From Herbidospora mongoliensis (GTDB taxonomy: Bacteria; Actinomycetota; Actinomycetes; Streptosporangiales; Streptosporangiaceae), in the NCBI RefSeq assembly GCF_001570545.1, contig NZ_BBXD01000008.1, positions 62,001-126,000 on the forward strand: a DNA stretch of 64,000 bases, in the 5' to 3' direction. This document shows, piece after piece, positions 20,098 through 28,665 of the stretch. A program made the translations under genes and the position numbers. The notes beneath the pieces were generated by a model. The model had not been told where the DNA came from. It did no database searches and was given only the letters and a program-made list of their open reading frames with translations. Numbering within the stretch: the first letter of the stretch is position 1; each line of letters begins with the position of its first letter.

Positions 20098-20362
20098 GTC
20101 CGGTAAGCAGCCAGACCTCGTCCACAGGCGTCCTCCTGTCAGCTTGCGTCTGACCCGTCCGGCCAGGGCTCGACGAACGATGTCTTCCCCGGCTGTCGCG
20201 GTGATGAAGAGGCCACTGCCCTCCGGCGGAGGGAATATGGTCGCCCGGAGCACGCGGATGTCGTGAGTGCCGATGCCCGCTGCGTCCTTGGCCAGAAGGC
20301 CCCGGCGCGGAGATCGACAATCTGAGGAAGGTCGTCTTCAGGTGGAACTGAGAGCCCGCCGG

Positions 20363-20728
20363 TCAACCGGTCAGCCGGCGGGCGCGGGCCAGCGCCGATC
20401 CGCCGAGAACCATCGCGATCAGCCCCACGCCCAGGGCCAGGTAGCCTCCGACTATCCCGTAGCCGGTGCCTGGACCGCCTTCCGCGGCGGCCACGACCAG
20501 TCCGCCGATGATCGCGCCGGCCGCCCCCGTCGCCAAGGCGACGATGGCTCCCCTTCTTCCGGAACCCGTACCGAGACGACCGGCGGAGCGGGCCAGGGCG
20601 AGCCCGCCGGCCACCACGCCGACCAACCCCAGCCCGGCGGCCACCAAGGACCAGAGACGCCCGGAAGTCATGGCGTAAGCACTGACGGGCGCGGACCCCA
20701 AATCGGCGAACACGTGTCGGACTGACAT
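20363..20728 (-). CDS. DUF6223-like small membrane protein
   Basis: A 121-residue protein with three or four membrane helices: SLVAAGLGLVGVVAGGLALA, then a basic loop with GRRGAIVALATGAAGAIIGGLVVA, then a Gly-rich YGIVGGYLALGVGLIAMVLGG helix. The layout and the EGGPGTGYGIVGGY segment fit DUF6223 proteins of actinomycetes. GAAGGAGCACCTC directly precedes the ATG at 20728, which is preferred over the longer frame from 20812. Function unknown; no catalytic motif is visible. Confidence 0.75.
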   Translation of the reverse strand: MSVRHVFADLGSAPVSAYAMTSGRLWSLVAAGLGLVGVVAGGLALARSAGRLGTGSGRRGAIVALATGAAGAIIGGLVVAAAEGGPGTGYGIVGGYLALGVGLIAMVLGGSALARARRLTG

Positions 20729-20946
20729 GAGGTGCTCCTTCTTCTCGTACGACCGGATGTCGCCGATGATGTCCGCCGGACCTGCCCTCGGTCGTCGTGC
20801 GGACGCGGACATTTCGCGCTGCCACGGCAGGCGCGCCCGGATACCGCCGATGCCGCAGATGCCGCGAAAAGTACTGCGGGTGCGGTAGGCGGCCGGTCAT
20901 CCCCGAGCAGGAGTCGCCCGCGCGGACATCCGGTTAGGGTGCGCGC

Positions 20947-22056
20947 ATGAGCACAGGCCGGGCAGGGGTCGCCGACTGGGTGATCGCCGTCGGCGTGGCG
21001 GCGACGCTGCTGGTCACCGGCCTTTCCGAGCTCGCCACGCTCCCCGATCTGCTCGGCTACGCCTTGCTGGGGGCCGGCGGCTTGGCGCTGGTTGCCCGCC
21101 GCCGGGCGCCGGTCGCCGTCCTCGCCGTCACCGGGCTGTGCGCGGTGGGTTATCAGGCGGCCGGTTACGACGTGCCGGCCGTCGCGTTCCTGTTCGCGGT
21201 GTACGCCGCCGTGCGCGCCGGACACCGGGCGATCACCGTGGGGGCGGGCGCGGCCATGCTGGCCCTCCTCCCGCTGGCGGCCCTGGCCTCCGGCCTCCAC
21301 GACACGGGTGAGGCGTTCGCCCAGGCCCGAGGCGCTCTCGAACTGGCCTGGCTGATCGCGGCGGGCGCTGCGGGCGAAGCGCTGCGGCAGGCCGAACGCC
21401 GGGCTGACGAAGCCGAGCGCACCCGCGAGGAAACCGCGCGCCGCCGCGCCGACGAGGAGCGGCTGCGCATCGCGCGGGAGCTGCACGATTCGCTCACCCA
21501 CCAGATCTCGATCATCAAGGTGCAGGCCGAGGTCGCCGTCCACGTGGCCCGCAAACGGGGCGAGCAGGTGCCGGACGCCCTGCTCGCGATCCAGGAGGCC
21601 GGACGCGAGGCGACCCGGGAACTGCGCGCCACCCTGGAGGCGCTGCGCGACGACGACCCGACCCCGCCGCGCGGCCTCGACCACGTCGCGGAGCTGGTGG
21701 AACGCGCCCGGACCACTGGGCTCGACGCGACGTTGACGATCGAAGGACAGCGACACGACGTGCCCGTCGCGGTGGGCCGGACCGTCTACCGCATCGTCCA
21801 GGAGTCCCTCACCAACGTCGCCCGGCACGCCGCCGCCGCGACGGCGTCGGTCCGGATCGACTACCGTCCAGGCACTCTCGCCATCCGCATCGACGACGAC
21901 GGCAGGGCTACCCCGGCCAGCGCGCCGGTGCCCGGCGTCGGCCTGCTCGGGATGCGCGAACGGGTCACCGCCCTCGGCGGCGAACTGAGTGCGGCGCCGC
22001 GAGGCGAGGGCGGGTTCACCGTCCAGGCCGAACTGCCCGTCGATCGGACGTCATGA
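20947..22056 (+). CDS. NarL-type sensor histidine kinase
   Basis: A 369-residue membrane kinase with about five N-terminal helices (residues 10-140), a short coiled coil, then a HisKA_3 dimerisation domain with the phospho-accepting His180 in ARELHDSLTHQ. The ATPase domain has the N box ESLTNVARHA and the G boxes DDDG and GVGLLGMRERV. It looks leaderless: TAGGGT (20935-20940) is followed by six bases and then ATG 20947. It overlaps the response regulator gene by four bases. The signal is unknown; few residues are exposed outside the membrane, so it may sense the membrane itself. Confidence 0.92.
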   Translation: MSTGRAGVADWVIAVGVAATLLVTGLSELATLPDLLGYALLGAGGLALVARRRAPVAVLAVTGLCAVGYQAAGYDVPAVAFLFAVYAAVRAGHRAITVGAGAAMLALLPLAALASGLHDTGEAFAQARGALELAWLIAAGAAGEALRQAERRADEAERTREETARRRADEERLRIARELHDSLTHQISIIKVQAEVAVHVARKRGEQVPDALLAIQEAGREATRELRATLEALRDDDPTPPRGLDHVAELVERARTTGLDATLTIEGQRHDVPVAVGRTVYRIVQESLTNVARHAAAATASVRIDYRPGTLAIRIDDDGRATPASAPVPGVGLLGMRERVTALGGELSAAPRGEGGFTVQAELPVDRTS

Positions 22057-22715
22057 TCCGGGTCCTGCTGGTCGACGACCAGCCGCTACTCCGCAGCGGG
22101 TTCCGCGCGCTCCTCGACCTTGAGGACGACATCGAGGTGGTGGCGGAAGCCGCAGACGGGGAGCAGGGGGTGGCCCTGGCCAGACAACACCTGCCCGACA
22201 TCGCGCTCATCGACATCCAGATGCCGGTACTCAACGGCATCGAGGCCACCCGGCGCATCGCCGCCGACCCGGCCCTGGCCGGCGTGCACGTCGTCATCCT
22301 CACCAACTACGGCCTGGACGAATACGTCTTCGACGCCCTGCGCGCCGGTGCGGCCGGATTCCTCGTCAAGGACATCGTGCCGGAGGACTTCCTGCACGCC
22401 GTCCGCGTCGCCGCGCGCGGAGACGCCCTGCTCGCACCGTCGATCACCCGCAGACTGATCAACCGGTACGTCACCCAGCCGCTCCACCCCAACGCGGGCG
22501 CGGCCCTGAAAGAGCTGACCAACCGGGAGCGCGAAGCCGTCACCCTGGTCGCCCAGGGCCTGTCCAACGATCAGATCGCCGACCGCATGGTGATCAGCTC
22601 GCTGACCGCGAAAACCCACGTCAACCGGGCCATGACCAAGCTCCACGCCCGCGACCGCGCCCAACTCGTGGTCATCGCCTACGAATCGGGCCTGGTAGCC
22701 CGGCGGGGTTCCTGA
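22053..22715 (+). CDS. NarL/LuxR-family response regulator
   Basis: A 220-residue regulator. The receiver domain (1-120) has D9/D10 and phospho-acceptor D54 in ALIDIQMP, then a LuxR-type helix-turn-helix (about 150-215) with LTNREREAVTLVAQGLSNDQIA and LTAKTHVNRAMTKLHARDRAQ. The ATG at 22053 overlaps the kinase stop (ATGA). The neighbouring downstream gene, a large membrane protein of unknown role, starts about 80 bp further on the same strand and is a natural candidate target or partner. Confidence 0.93.
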   Translation: MIRVLLVDDQPLLRSGFRALLDLEDDIEVVAEAADGEQGVALARQHLPDIALIDIQMPVLNGIEATRRIAADPALAGVHVVILTNYGLDEYVFDALRAGAAGFLVKDIVPEDFLHAVRVAARGDALLAPSITRRLINRYVTQPLHPNAGAALKELTNREREAVTLVAQGLSNDQIADRMVISSLTAKTHVNRAMTKLHARDRAQLVVIAYESGLVARRGS

Positions 22716-22792
22716 CCTCACCGCCGCGAGCGGCTTGATCAACCCTCTGCTGATCGCTACGGTTGGGCGCTTTGACCACCTCATCCCCGAAG

Positions 22793-25096
22793 ATGGCCAT
22801 GCGACGCTATCGTTTCGGCACGATCGCCACCCTGATCGCGCTCGGCTACCTCGTCGCGGTCGCCGCGCTGGGCGCTTTCGCGCTGGCCACCGCCCAGGGT
22901 GACCTCCTCTGGACGATCGTCACCCGCGACTACGGCTCAAACTGGTTTTTCGAGCCCGGCGAATACACCCGCACCGTTTCGCGGGGGCTGATGGTCGTCC
23001 TGATCCTCATCGGAGCGCTTCAGGCCTGGGCCCTGTGGCAGGTGCTGCGCGGGCGTGCCCGCGGCGAGCTGACACCCCGGGGCAGGACGGTCGGGCTGCT
23101 GCGGCTCGCCCTGTACTTCGGTGTCGGCTACGGCCTGGTCAGCATCGCCGCCGCCCCGCTGATCTACGCGTGGGAGATCTACTGGTTCTGGTCGGTGACG
23201 GGAATCGCCTCCGGCTGTGTGCAGGTGGCCGTCGTCTGGCTGTTCTTCCTGGTGCTGCGGGACAGCGTCTCCCGTGGGCTTCGGCTGTTCTCGCTCGGAG
23301 TGGGGACCGTCGCCGCCGTGAGCAGCCTCGGCGGGGAGCTCACCGACCTGCTCGACCTGCACTTCGCCGAGGACATCTTCACCCTGGCCGGAGGGTACGG
23401 CCACCTCTGGATGGTGTGGGTGGTGTCGATCCTGATCGCCCAGGCCAAGGATCCTCGCTGGAGCGCGGCGACCGTCTGGACAGGCGTCATCGCGCAGGCG
23501 GTGATGCTCCTCCAGCCCTCGGGGATGGTCTCGTTCAGCGGCAACGGTTACTCCGACGTCTTCACGCTCCTCGGCGCCGCCAGCGTCTTCGGGCTGGTGT
23601 GGGACGCCAGGACCGCCAACGACCTGGCGAACCCGCTTCCCGAGCCGGGCGCCCGGCAAGCGCCGGTGCGGGCGGCGGCCAGGTGGTGGCCGTTGGCCGC
23701 CACGGCCGTCGCGCTGCCGCTGGTCCCCGCCGCCGTCAACCTCGCGGACGGCAGGTACTACTGGATCGGCCCCAGAGGCGTGATCGAGCATTACGTCCGG
23801 GTGGACTGGGGCAGCGGGAACGCGCTGACCTGGCTCGCCATGGACGTCTTCGTCGGCGTCGGCGGTCCCGCGCTGCTGATCCTGGCCGCCGTCCTGCGCC
23901 GGACCCGCCGCACCCTGTGGTTCACGACGCTGACGCTGGTCATCGCCGCCGCCCTGGGTTTCGTCAGCGCGCTCACGTCGGTGTCGCAGGAATTCGATGG
24001 CTTCTACGAAGGCAGCCAGATCTACCCGGAGAGCCTGTTCGCCGAGAACGGCGACAGTGAGATCTTCCTCGGCATCTCACCGGCTTGGTACAGCGCGGCC
24101 TTGCTCGCCGCCGCCCTGCTCCTGTGGTTCCTGTACCCGACCCCGCTCGCCCGGCGCGAACGTCGCCGCATGCTCCTCGTGACCCAGGTCGCCACGCTGG
24201 TCGCGCTCGCGTTCGTGCCTGCGGCGGACCTGGCTCGCGGGCTGGTCACTCCGGCCAGGGACTGCACGCCACGTGAGGAGTGGGAGGAGGAGGGGCCCGA
24301 GCTCACCCCGGACCAGCGGCTCGTGTGCTCCCTCCGGCAGTCGGGCGTGATCGGACTCCCCGCCACCACGCCTGACGCCATGATCCTCACTCACGCTCGC
24401 TGGCTGTGCGGCGTCTACACCCGTAACGACCCCCAGGAGGTCGCCGCGCACGGACTGACCCGCGGCGCTCTGACCTACCCGCTCGCGGAGGTCTGCCCCA
24501 GTGCCGGGGCCGTGGCCACGGCCGCTGCCGCGGAAGAGGACCAGGAGATGGAAGAGTGGGAGGCCAGCGCGCAACGCATGTGTGACTCGAGGCCACGCCA
24601 CCGCCCGCTCATCAAAGCGGCGAAGGCGGTCCGCATGAAGGAACCTCAGTGGACGGACTACGGGGTTCTCGAGGCGTTCGAGCCGACTGATGATGGGGAC
24701 CCGTATGAGGACGGGCTACTCGACAAGGCTCAGAAAGATGGTCTGGTGGCCGCCATCCCCGGCCATCTGATGGTCCTGACGCACTCCGACTACGACATCT
24801 GCGTCACCCTGGAGACCTACGCCCGCCGCCCGCCGGTGGAGACCAAGGGCTGGGACCACGTCGTCGAGGTCGGTTACGAGAGCCCTGCCGGTGAGATCGA
24901 GCTCATGGACGGTCTGAGTGGCACGGCGCTTCCCGACCTGTCGCTCGGCGGCCGGGCCGGGCACTACCGGATCCGCGTGCACTACGACTGGTTCACGTGG
25001 AAGGGACCGCAAGAGGCCGGCCAGCGCCTGCTGATCATGGCCTTCCCCGGGAAGGGGGACAAGCCGGTCACATACCGCAAGCCGCCTCAGCGGTGA
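22793..25096 (+). CDS. Large multi-pass membrane protein of unknown function
   Basis: About 767 residues. The first 470 contain roughly ten to eleven hydrophobic helices with long extracytoplasmic loops. The last helix (near 460-480) is followed by a soluble, acidic C-terminal domain with several Cys (CTPREEWEEEGPE, VCSLRQSG, RWLCGVY, CPSAG, MCDSRPR, ICVTLE) that could form disulphides outside the membrane. I recognise no transporter, synthase or signalling motif. ATG 22793 is chosen; in-frame TTG 22772 or ATG 22799 are alternatives, and no strong ribosome binding site decides. It follows a NarL-type two-component pair on the same strand. Confidence 0.75.
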   Translation: MAMRRYRFGTIATLIALGYLVAVAALGAFALATAQGDLLWTIVTRDYGSNWFFEPGEYTRTVSRGLMVVLILIGALQAWALWQVLRGRARGELTPRGRTVGLLRLALYFGVGYGLVSIAAAPLIYAWEIYWFWSVTGIASGCVQVAVVWLFFLVLRDSVSRGLRLFSLGVGTVAAVSSLGGELTDLLDLHFAEDIFTLAGGYGHLWMVWVVSILIAQAKDPRWSAATVWTGVIAQAVMLLQPSGMVSFSGNGYSDVFTLLGAASVFGLVWDARTANDLANPLPEPGARQAPVRAAARWWPLAATAVALPLVPAAVNLADGRYYWIGPRGVIEHYVRVDWGSGNALTWLAMDVFVGVGGPALLILAAVLRRTRRTLWFTTLTLVIAAALGFVSALTSVSQEFDGFYEGSQIYPESLFAENGDSEIFLGISPAWYSAALLAAALLLWFLYPTPLARRERRRMLLVTQVATLVALAFVPAADLARGLVTPARDCTPREEWEEEGPELTPDQRLVCSLRQSGVIGLPATTPDAMILTHARWLCGVYTRNDPQEVAAHGLTRGALTYPLAEVCPSAGAVATAAAAEEDQEMEEWEASAQRMCDSRPRHRPLIKAAKAVRMKEPQWTDYGVLEAFEPTDDGDPYEDGLLDKAQKDGLVAAIPGHLMVLTHSDYDICVTLETYARRPPVETKGWDHVVEVGYESPAGEIELMDGLSGTALPDLSLGGRAGHYRIRVHYDWFTWKGPQEAGQRLLIMAFPGKGDKPVTYRKPPQR

Positions 25097-25106
25097 GGGC
25101 CGCCTC

Positions 25107-25457
25107 CTAACCTGAGACCAGGCAGAACTCGTTTCCCTCCGGGTCGCGCATGACCTGGAAGGCCCCCTGGGCGTCGGCCTGCAGCGGCCCGTGCGGGGTG
25201 GCGCCCCACCCGGCCGCAGCCTCGGCCGCCGCAGCGACGTCGGTGACCCGGATGTCCATGTGTGCCCGGTTCTTGCCCGTCTTCGGCTCCGGCACCCGCT
25301 GGAACGCGATCCGTAGCGGGCCGTCCACGTATGACCAGGACGGGTCGCGGTGGACAGGTGCCGCGCCGAGCAGGCGGCCCCAGAAAGCGGCGAGCGACGC
25401 GGGATCGGCGCAGTCGACGACGAGCTGGGCGGGCGCGCCGAAACCGGTCGGATCCAT
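25107..25457 (-). CDS. VOC-family (glyoxalase-like) protein
   Basis: A 116-residue single-domain vicinal-oxygen-chelate protein. LVVDCADPASLAAFWGRLLGA at the N terminus and a C-terminal AFQVMRDPEGNEFCLV motif are typical of glyoxalase_6-type members, with HMDI supplying a possible metal ligand. The substrate is unknown; such proteins include resistance enzymes and many uncharacterised ones. ATG 25457 is chosen because the domain begins there; the longer frame to 25895 mirrors the divergent lipoprotein gene. It is convergent with the large membrane protein gene. Confidence 0.85.
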   Translation of the reverse strand: MDPTGFGAPAQLVVDCADPASLAAFWGRLLGAAPVHRDPSWSYVDGPLRIAFQRVPEPKTGKNRAHMDIRVTDVAAAAEAAAGWGATPHGPLQADAQGAFQVMRDPEGNEFCLVSG

Positions 25458-25513
25458 GCGGAACAGCCTAGAGCGGATCCTGAAAGACGCCGCCCGCGTG
25501 CGAAACTCTCGGG

Positions 25514-26809
25514 ATGAGAGCGGCGAAATGCCTCTTAGCCATGGTGATGGTCGCCGGTTGCACGTCGGCGCCGGTGGGCCGGGAGCCCACGTCGGTCTCT
25601 CCGAGCCCGGTGGGTCCGGCCGCGCTTCCGCCCCTGCCGGCCGAGGCGGTGGGCTGCGGCCTTCCGCGAGAGAACGCCGATGATCTGCGGGCGGCCGACG
25701 CCCCCACCGCATGGCGGCCGGTCTGGGTGGACGGCGACCGGGGGTCCATGGCGCTGCTCGCCGCGGCGGCCGACGGCTCCCTCTGGACGACCTACTCCAC
25801 CGAGAAGGAGGAGAACGGCGTGCTGACGAGCGCCGGCGGCGGGGTGCGCCGGTGGGACGGCTCCGGGTGGGAGACGTCCCAGGTGCCGCGCGCACGGCCT
25901 CAGTACCCGCAGTCGGAGGCGGCGATCGCCGCGGTCTCGGCGGATCAGGCGTGGGTGTTCGGTGCGGCCGACGGCGCGTCGTCCAAGGACACCACCGGTT
26001 TCGTCGGCACCTTCGACGACGGCCGGTGGCGTGCCGACCTGCTGGACAAGCCGGCCGCCGACTCGATCGGCTGGGCCTTCACCGCGGTGCGTGCCGTGGG
26101 AGGGGGCGAAGTGTGGTCGGTGAACGGCCCGGCGGGGTTGCTCTGGACCGGGCAGGAGTGGCGGTATCACCCGCTGCCCTCGTCGGCCGGGGCGCTGGGC
26201 TCAGGCGACGGGCAGGTCTGGGCGGTCAGCGGGGAACACAGTCCGCCGGCGGCGATGCGCTGGGAACCGGCGGGCTGGCGTCTGATCACGACGCCCCCCG
26301 TCGTGGAACCGCCCGGCGACATCATGCTGCCGCGCACCGTTCTGGCCGACGTCGTGGTGATCGGCCGTGACGACGTCTGGGTCGTCGGCGGGATCTCGTG
26401 GCTGGTGGACGGCGAGTACGACGAGAACAACGAGCCGCTGGAGAAGGGCCACACGTTGGCGTTGCACTGGAACGGTAAGGCCTGGGCCTGCCACTGGGGT
26501 CCGATGAGCTCGACCGGGGAACCCGACGGCCGGCCGATGACCAGATTCAGCCAGGCCGAGCCCGACGGCAGGGGCGGACTCTGGGTGATCGGCCACCCCG
26601 ACCTGCTCTGGCATCTGCGCGACGGCCGCTGGACCCGCCACCGCATACCGGCACCGGCCGGATCCGAGGCACGGGTCCACTCCCTGGCCTGGCGACCGGG
26701 CACCCACGAGGTGTACGCGGTGGGGTCGGTGATCTCGAAGGGAGAGAACAACTCGGAGATCTCCCACGCCGCACTCTGGCGCACCGGAGCCCCGAGCTCA
26801 CCGGAGTAG
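25514..26809 (+). CDS. Secreted lipoprotein with a probable beta-propeller fold
   Basis: A 431-residue lipoprotein. The signal peptide ends in the lipobox VAGC (Cys16), followed by a Ser/Pro linker. The mature part has repeated W-rich strands such as DGSGWETS, DDGRWRADLL, TGQEWRYHPL, PAGWRLI and WNGKAWAC, each spaced by AVSADQAWVFG-like or DDVWVVGG-like segments, as in propeller-type sensor or carrier proteins. No enzyme motif is visible. The gene stands alone. It overlaps the convergent DUF488 gene by 12 bases at its end. Confidence 0.78.
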   Translation: MRAAKCLLAMVMVAGCTSAPVGREPTSVSPSPVGPAALPPLPAEAVGCGLPRENADDLRAADAPTAWRPVWVDGDRGSMALLAAAADGSLWTTYSTEKEENGVLTSAGGGVRRWDGSGWETSQVPRARPQYPQSEAAIAAVSADQAWVFGAADGASSKDTTGFVGTFDDGRWRADLLDKPAADSIGWAFTAVRAVGGGEVWSVNGPAGLLWTGQEWRYHPLPSSAGALGSGDGQVWAVSGEHSPPAAMRWEPAGWRLITTPPVVEPPGDIMLPRTVLADVVVIGRDDVWVVGGISWLVDGEYDENNEPLEKGHTLALHWNGKAWACHWGPMSSTGEPDGRPMTRFSQAEPDGRGGLWVIGHPDLLWHLRDGRWTRHRIPAPAGSEARVHSLAWRPGTHEVYAVGSVISKGENNSEISHAALWRTGAPSSPE

Positions 26810-27154
26810 GTCGGCGAGGACGGCCGCCTCGCTGATGTCGGCCTTCTTGGTCGCGGTGAGCAGGGTCAGTACGCCGTTGCCGGCCAGTTCGCGCAGGTGT
26901 GTCACCAGGGCCGCTCGTTCCGGGGTCCGCAACTCGGTGCGGTAGCGGCGGCCGAACTCCGCGAAGCGGTCGGGGTCGTGGGCGTACCAGGTGCGGAGTG
27001 CCGCCGAGGGCGCTATCTCCTTGCACCATTCGTCGAGGCCGGCTTCGGTCTTGGCCAGGCCTCGGGGCCAGAGTCGGTCGACCAGTACTCGGGTTCCGTC
27101 GTCGTCCGCCCGGTCGTCGTAGACCCGGCGTACCCGAACCTCGGTTGCGCTCAT
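26798..27154 (-). CDS. DUF488 family protein
   Basis: A 118-residue protein with the family hallmarks RVYDD...GTRVLVDRLWPRGL near the N terminus, LDEWCKEIAPSAALRTWYAHDP in the middle and LTLLTATKK near the end. DUF488 proteins are small and cytosolic with no settled function. The ATG at 27154 overlaps, as ATGA, the stop of a 44-codon frame just upstream. It converges on, and overlaps by 12 bases, the lipoprotein gene at 25514. Confidence 0.9.
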   Translation of the reverse strand: MSATEVRVRRVYDDRADDDGTRVLVDRLWPRGLAKTEAGLDEWCKEIAPSAALRTWYAHDPDRFAEFGRRYRTELRTPERAALVTHLRELAGNGVLTLLTATKKADISEAAVLADLLR

Positions 27155-27285
27155 GACTCAGACGCTACGCGGGGGGATTCCAAGGGAGGTTCAACCGCCT
27201 CCTCCCAGGCGCGGAGGTAGGTCTTGATCGCGTCGCGGTTGCGCTGGAGGGCGTCGATGCGGCGTTCGACGCTGCTGACCGGCAT
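27151..27285 (-). CDS. 44-residue frame coupled to DUF488, possible MerR C-terminal remnant
   Basis: ATG 27285 starts 12 bases after the stop of the ABM-domain gene. The 44-codon frame ends in a TGA that overlaps the DUF488 ATG (ATGA), a typical coupling layout. Its segment RRIDALQRNRDAIKTYL resembles the last helix of MerR-family regulators (the antiparallel coiled coil that ends such proteins). It may be a leftover tail of a lost MerR gene or a real small coupled peptide. No strong ribosome binding site is seen. Confidence 0.4.
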   Translation of the reverse strand: MPVSSVERRIDALQRNRDAIKTYLRAWEEAVEPPLESPRVASES

Positions 27286-27297
27286 CCGCTGGTGACG

Positions 27298-27582
27298 TCA
27301 GTGCAGGGTGCCCTCTTCCGAGGAGAGGAGTTCGTCGATCGCGGCGAAGAAGGCCTGGATCCCCGGCAGGTTTCCGCCCTTGGCGCGGGAGGCCGCGAAG
27401 TCGGCCGGGGAACGCCACTCGACGATGTCGAGCCATTCGCCGCCGGGCAGTTCGACGAGTCTGGCGCTGAGGAAACCTTCCCGGTCGGCCTCGAAGTCGG
27501 CGATCATCGCGCCGCGTGCGGTCAGGAGGTCGGTCGTGTGCTCAGGAGAGACGCGGAACCTGGTGATCTCTAGTGTCGTCAT
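27298..27582 (-). CDS. Antibiotic biosynthesis monooxygenase (ABM)-fold protein
   Basis: A 94-residue ferredoxin-like dimeric-barrel protein: EITRFRVSPEHTTDLLTARGAMIADFEADREGFLSARLVEL, then WLDIVEWRSPADFAAS and a C-terminal helix. ABM proteins include monooxygenases, haem-degrading enzymes and many of unknown role. The ATG at 27582 begins the domain; the longer frame to 27858 runs through the membrane protein gene upstream. The first 30 bp upstream contain the palindrome TTAGTGACTAA, which may be a regulator site. Confidence 0.8.
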   Translation of the reverse strand: MTTLEITRFRVSPEHTTDLLTARGAMIADFEADREGFLSARLVELPGGEWLDIVEWRSPADFAASRAKGGNLPGIQAFFAAIDELLSSEEGTLH

Positions 27583-27601
27583 CACGCCAATATAGTCATG
27601 A

Positions 27602-27612
27602 TTAGTGACTAA
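27602..27612. promoter_or_regulatory. Palindrome TTAGTGACTAA upstream of the ABM gene
   Basis: A perfect 5+1+5 inverted repeat overlapping the stop of the upstream membrane-protein gene and 20 bases before the ABM start. The surroundings are AT-rich for this genome. The size and base content fit a small winged-helix operator. The cognate regulator is not obvious. Confidence 0.35.
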
Positions 27613-27842
27613 ATAGCGGCAGCTCTCTTGTGCAGGGTGTCCAGGACGGCGATCACCGCGAGCGCGACGACCGCGGCCGCGACGGCGACGACGTAACACC
27701 ACGGGGCCGGCAGGTAGTTGGCCGCGACGAGCCAGCTCGGGCCCTTGTCGGTGAAGACTCGGAAGATGATCGCTATCGGGCCCTCCCAGATGCCCGCGAC
27801 GAGCGTGAGAAGCATTGCCACCCGATACCAGGCTTCGTTCAC
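27609..27842 (-). CDS. Small membrane protein (77 aa), function unknown
   Basis: Two membrane helices, AMLLTLVAGIWEGPIAIIF and YVVAVAAAVVALAVIAVL, joined by a short loop with FTDKGPSWLVAANYLPAPW, and a basic C-terminal tail. The start is GTG 27842 with GAGAGGAG 8-15 bases upstream. I do not recognise the family. It lies upstream of the ABM gene with 26 bp between, so co-transcription is possible. Confidence 0.7.
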   Translation of the reverse strand: MNEAWYRVAMLLTLVAGIWEGPIAIIFRVFTDKGPSWLVAANYLPAPWCYVVAVAAAVVALAVIAVLDTLHKRAAAI

Positions 27843-27941
27843 TTTCCGCTCCTCTCAAGATACGAACGTATCAATGACACCACCGCGCAAGCCGCTAGGA
27901 CAGGCGATACGTCACGGTAATCAGGCGATTAGGCTGGGAGC

Positions 27942-28658
27942 GTGCGTGACGAAATGACGTGCCCGGTCTGTCGTGGCGCGGTGCGGCCGGTCACTCGCGG
28001 ACGCCGTCCGGTCTACTGCTCCCGCGCCTGCCAGGCACGGGCCTACCGGTCCCGCAGGAACCCGCCGGTGCCGGCGCCCGCCGAGCCGGAACCGGCGGGG
28101 CGGCGCCGCCAGATCGCCGAGGCGGTCTGGCGGATCGCCGCCGAGCGCGGGCTGCAGATGGCCACCGTCCGCGAGATCGCGGCCGAGGCGGGCGTGTCAC
28201 CCCGGGTGGTGCAATACCACTTCACCGACAAACACCACTTGCTGCTGTACGCCCTGCAGACGCTGCAGAAGGAGAACGAGCGCCATGGCCGGCAGCGGAT
28301 CGCGGCGCTGGGGCACGATCCCCGGGTGCTGCTGCGGGCCACCCTCGAAGAGCTGCTGCCGCTCGACGACCAGCGCCGGATGAGCCTTCGGGTGATGACC
28401 GCCTACTACGCGCGGAGCCTCACCGACCCCGCGCTGGCGGCGGTCTTTCTCCACGAGGGCAGCCCGCTGGAGGATCTGGTCGCCGCCCTGATCTCGGCGG
28501 CCGGTCTCCGGCCCTCGATCGACGCGGGCCGGGAGGCCGATCTGCTGGTGGGCGGGGTGAGCGGGCTAGGGCTCGACCTGCTGCACCGCCGCCGCACCCG
28601 GGCGGACGTGCTGCGCACCATCGACTACCACCTGAACCGCATCCTCAGTAGCGGCTGA
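27942..28658 (+). CDS. TetR-family regulator with an N-terminal Cys4 zinc finger
   Basis: A 238-residue protein. An N-terminal CPVC...YCSRAC element (Cys7, Cys10, Cys26, Cys30) should bind zinc. A Pro/Ala/Glu linker leads to a TetR helix-turn-helix (about 54-100) with AVWRIAAERGLQMATVREIAAEAGVSPRVVQYHF-type order and a helical C-terminal ligand domain. Most TetR proteins lack the finger. The gene looks leaderless: TAGGCT (27930-27935), six bases, then GTG 27942. It is divergent from the small membrane protein at 27842. Target and ligand are unknown. Confidence 0.87.
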   Translation: MRDEMTCPVCRGAVRPVTRGRRPVYCSRACQARAYRSRRNPPVPAPAEPEPAGRRRQIAEAVWRIAAERGLQMATVREIAAEAGVSPRVVQYHFTDKHHLLLYALQTLQKENERHGRQRIAALGHDPRVLLRATLEELLPLDDQRRMSLRVMTAYYARSLTDPALAAVFLHEGSPLEDLVAALISAAGLRPSIDAGREADLLVGGVSGLGLDLLHRRRTRADVLRTIDYHLNRILSSG

Positions 28659-28665
28659 AGGGGTC

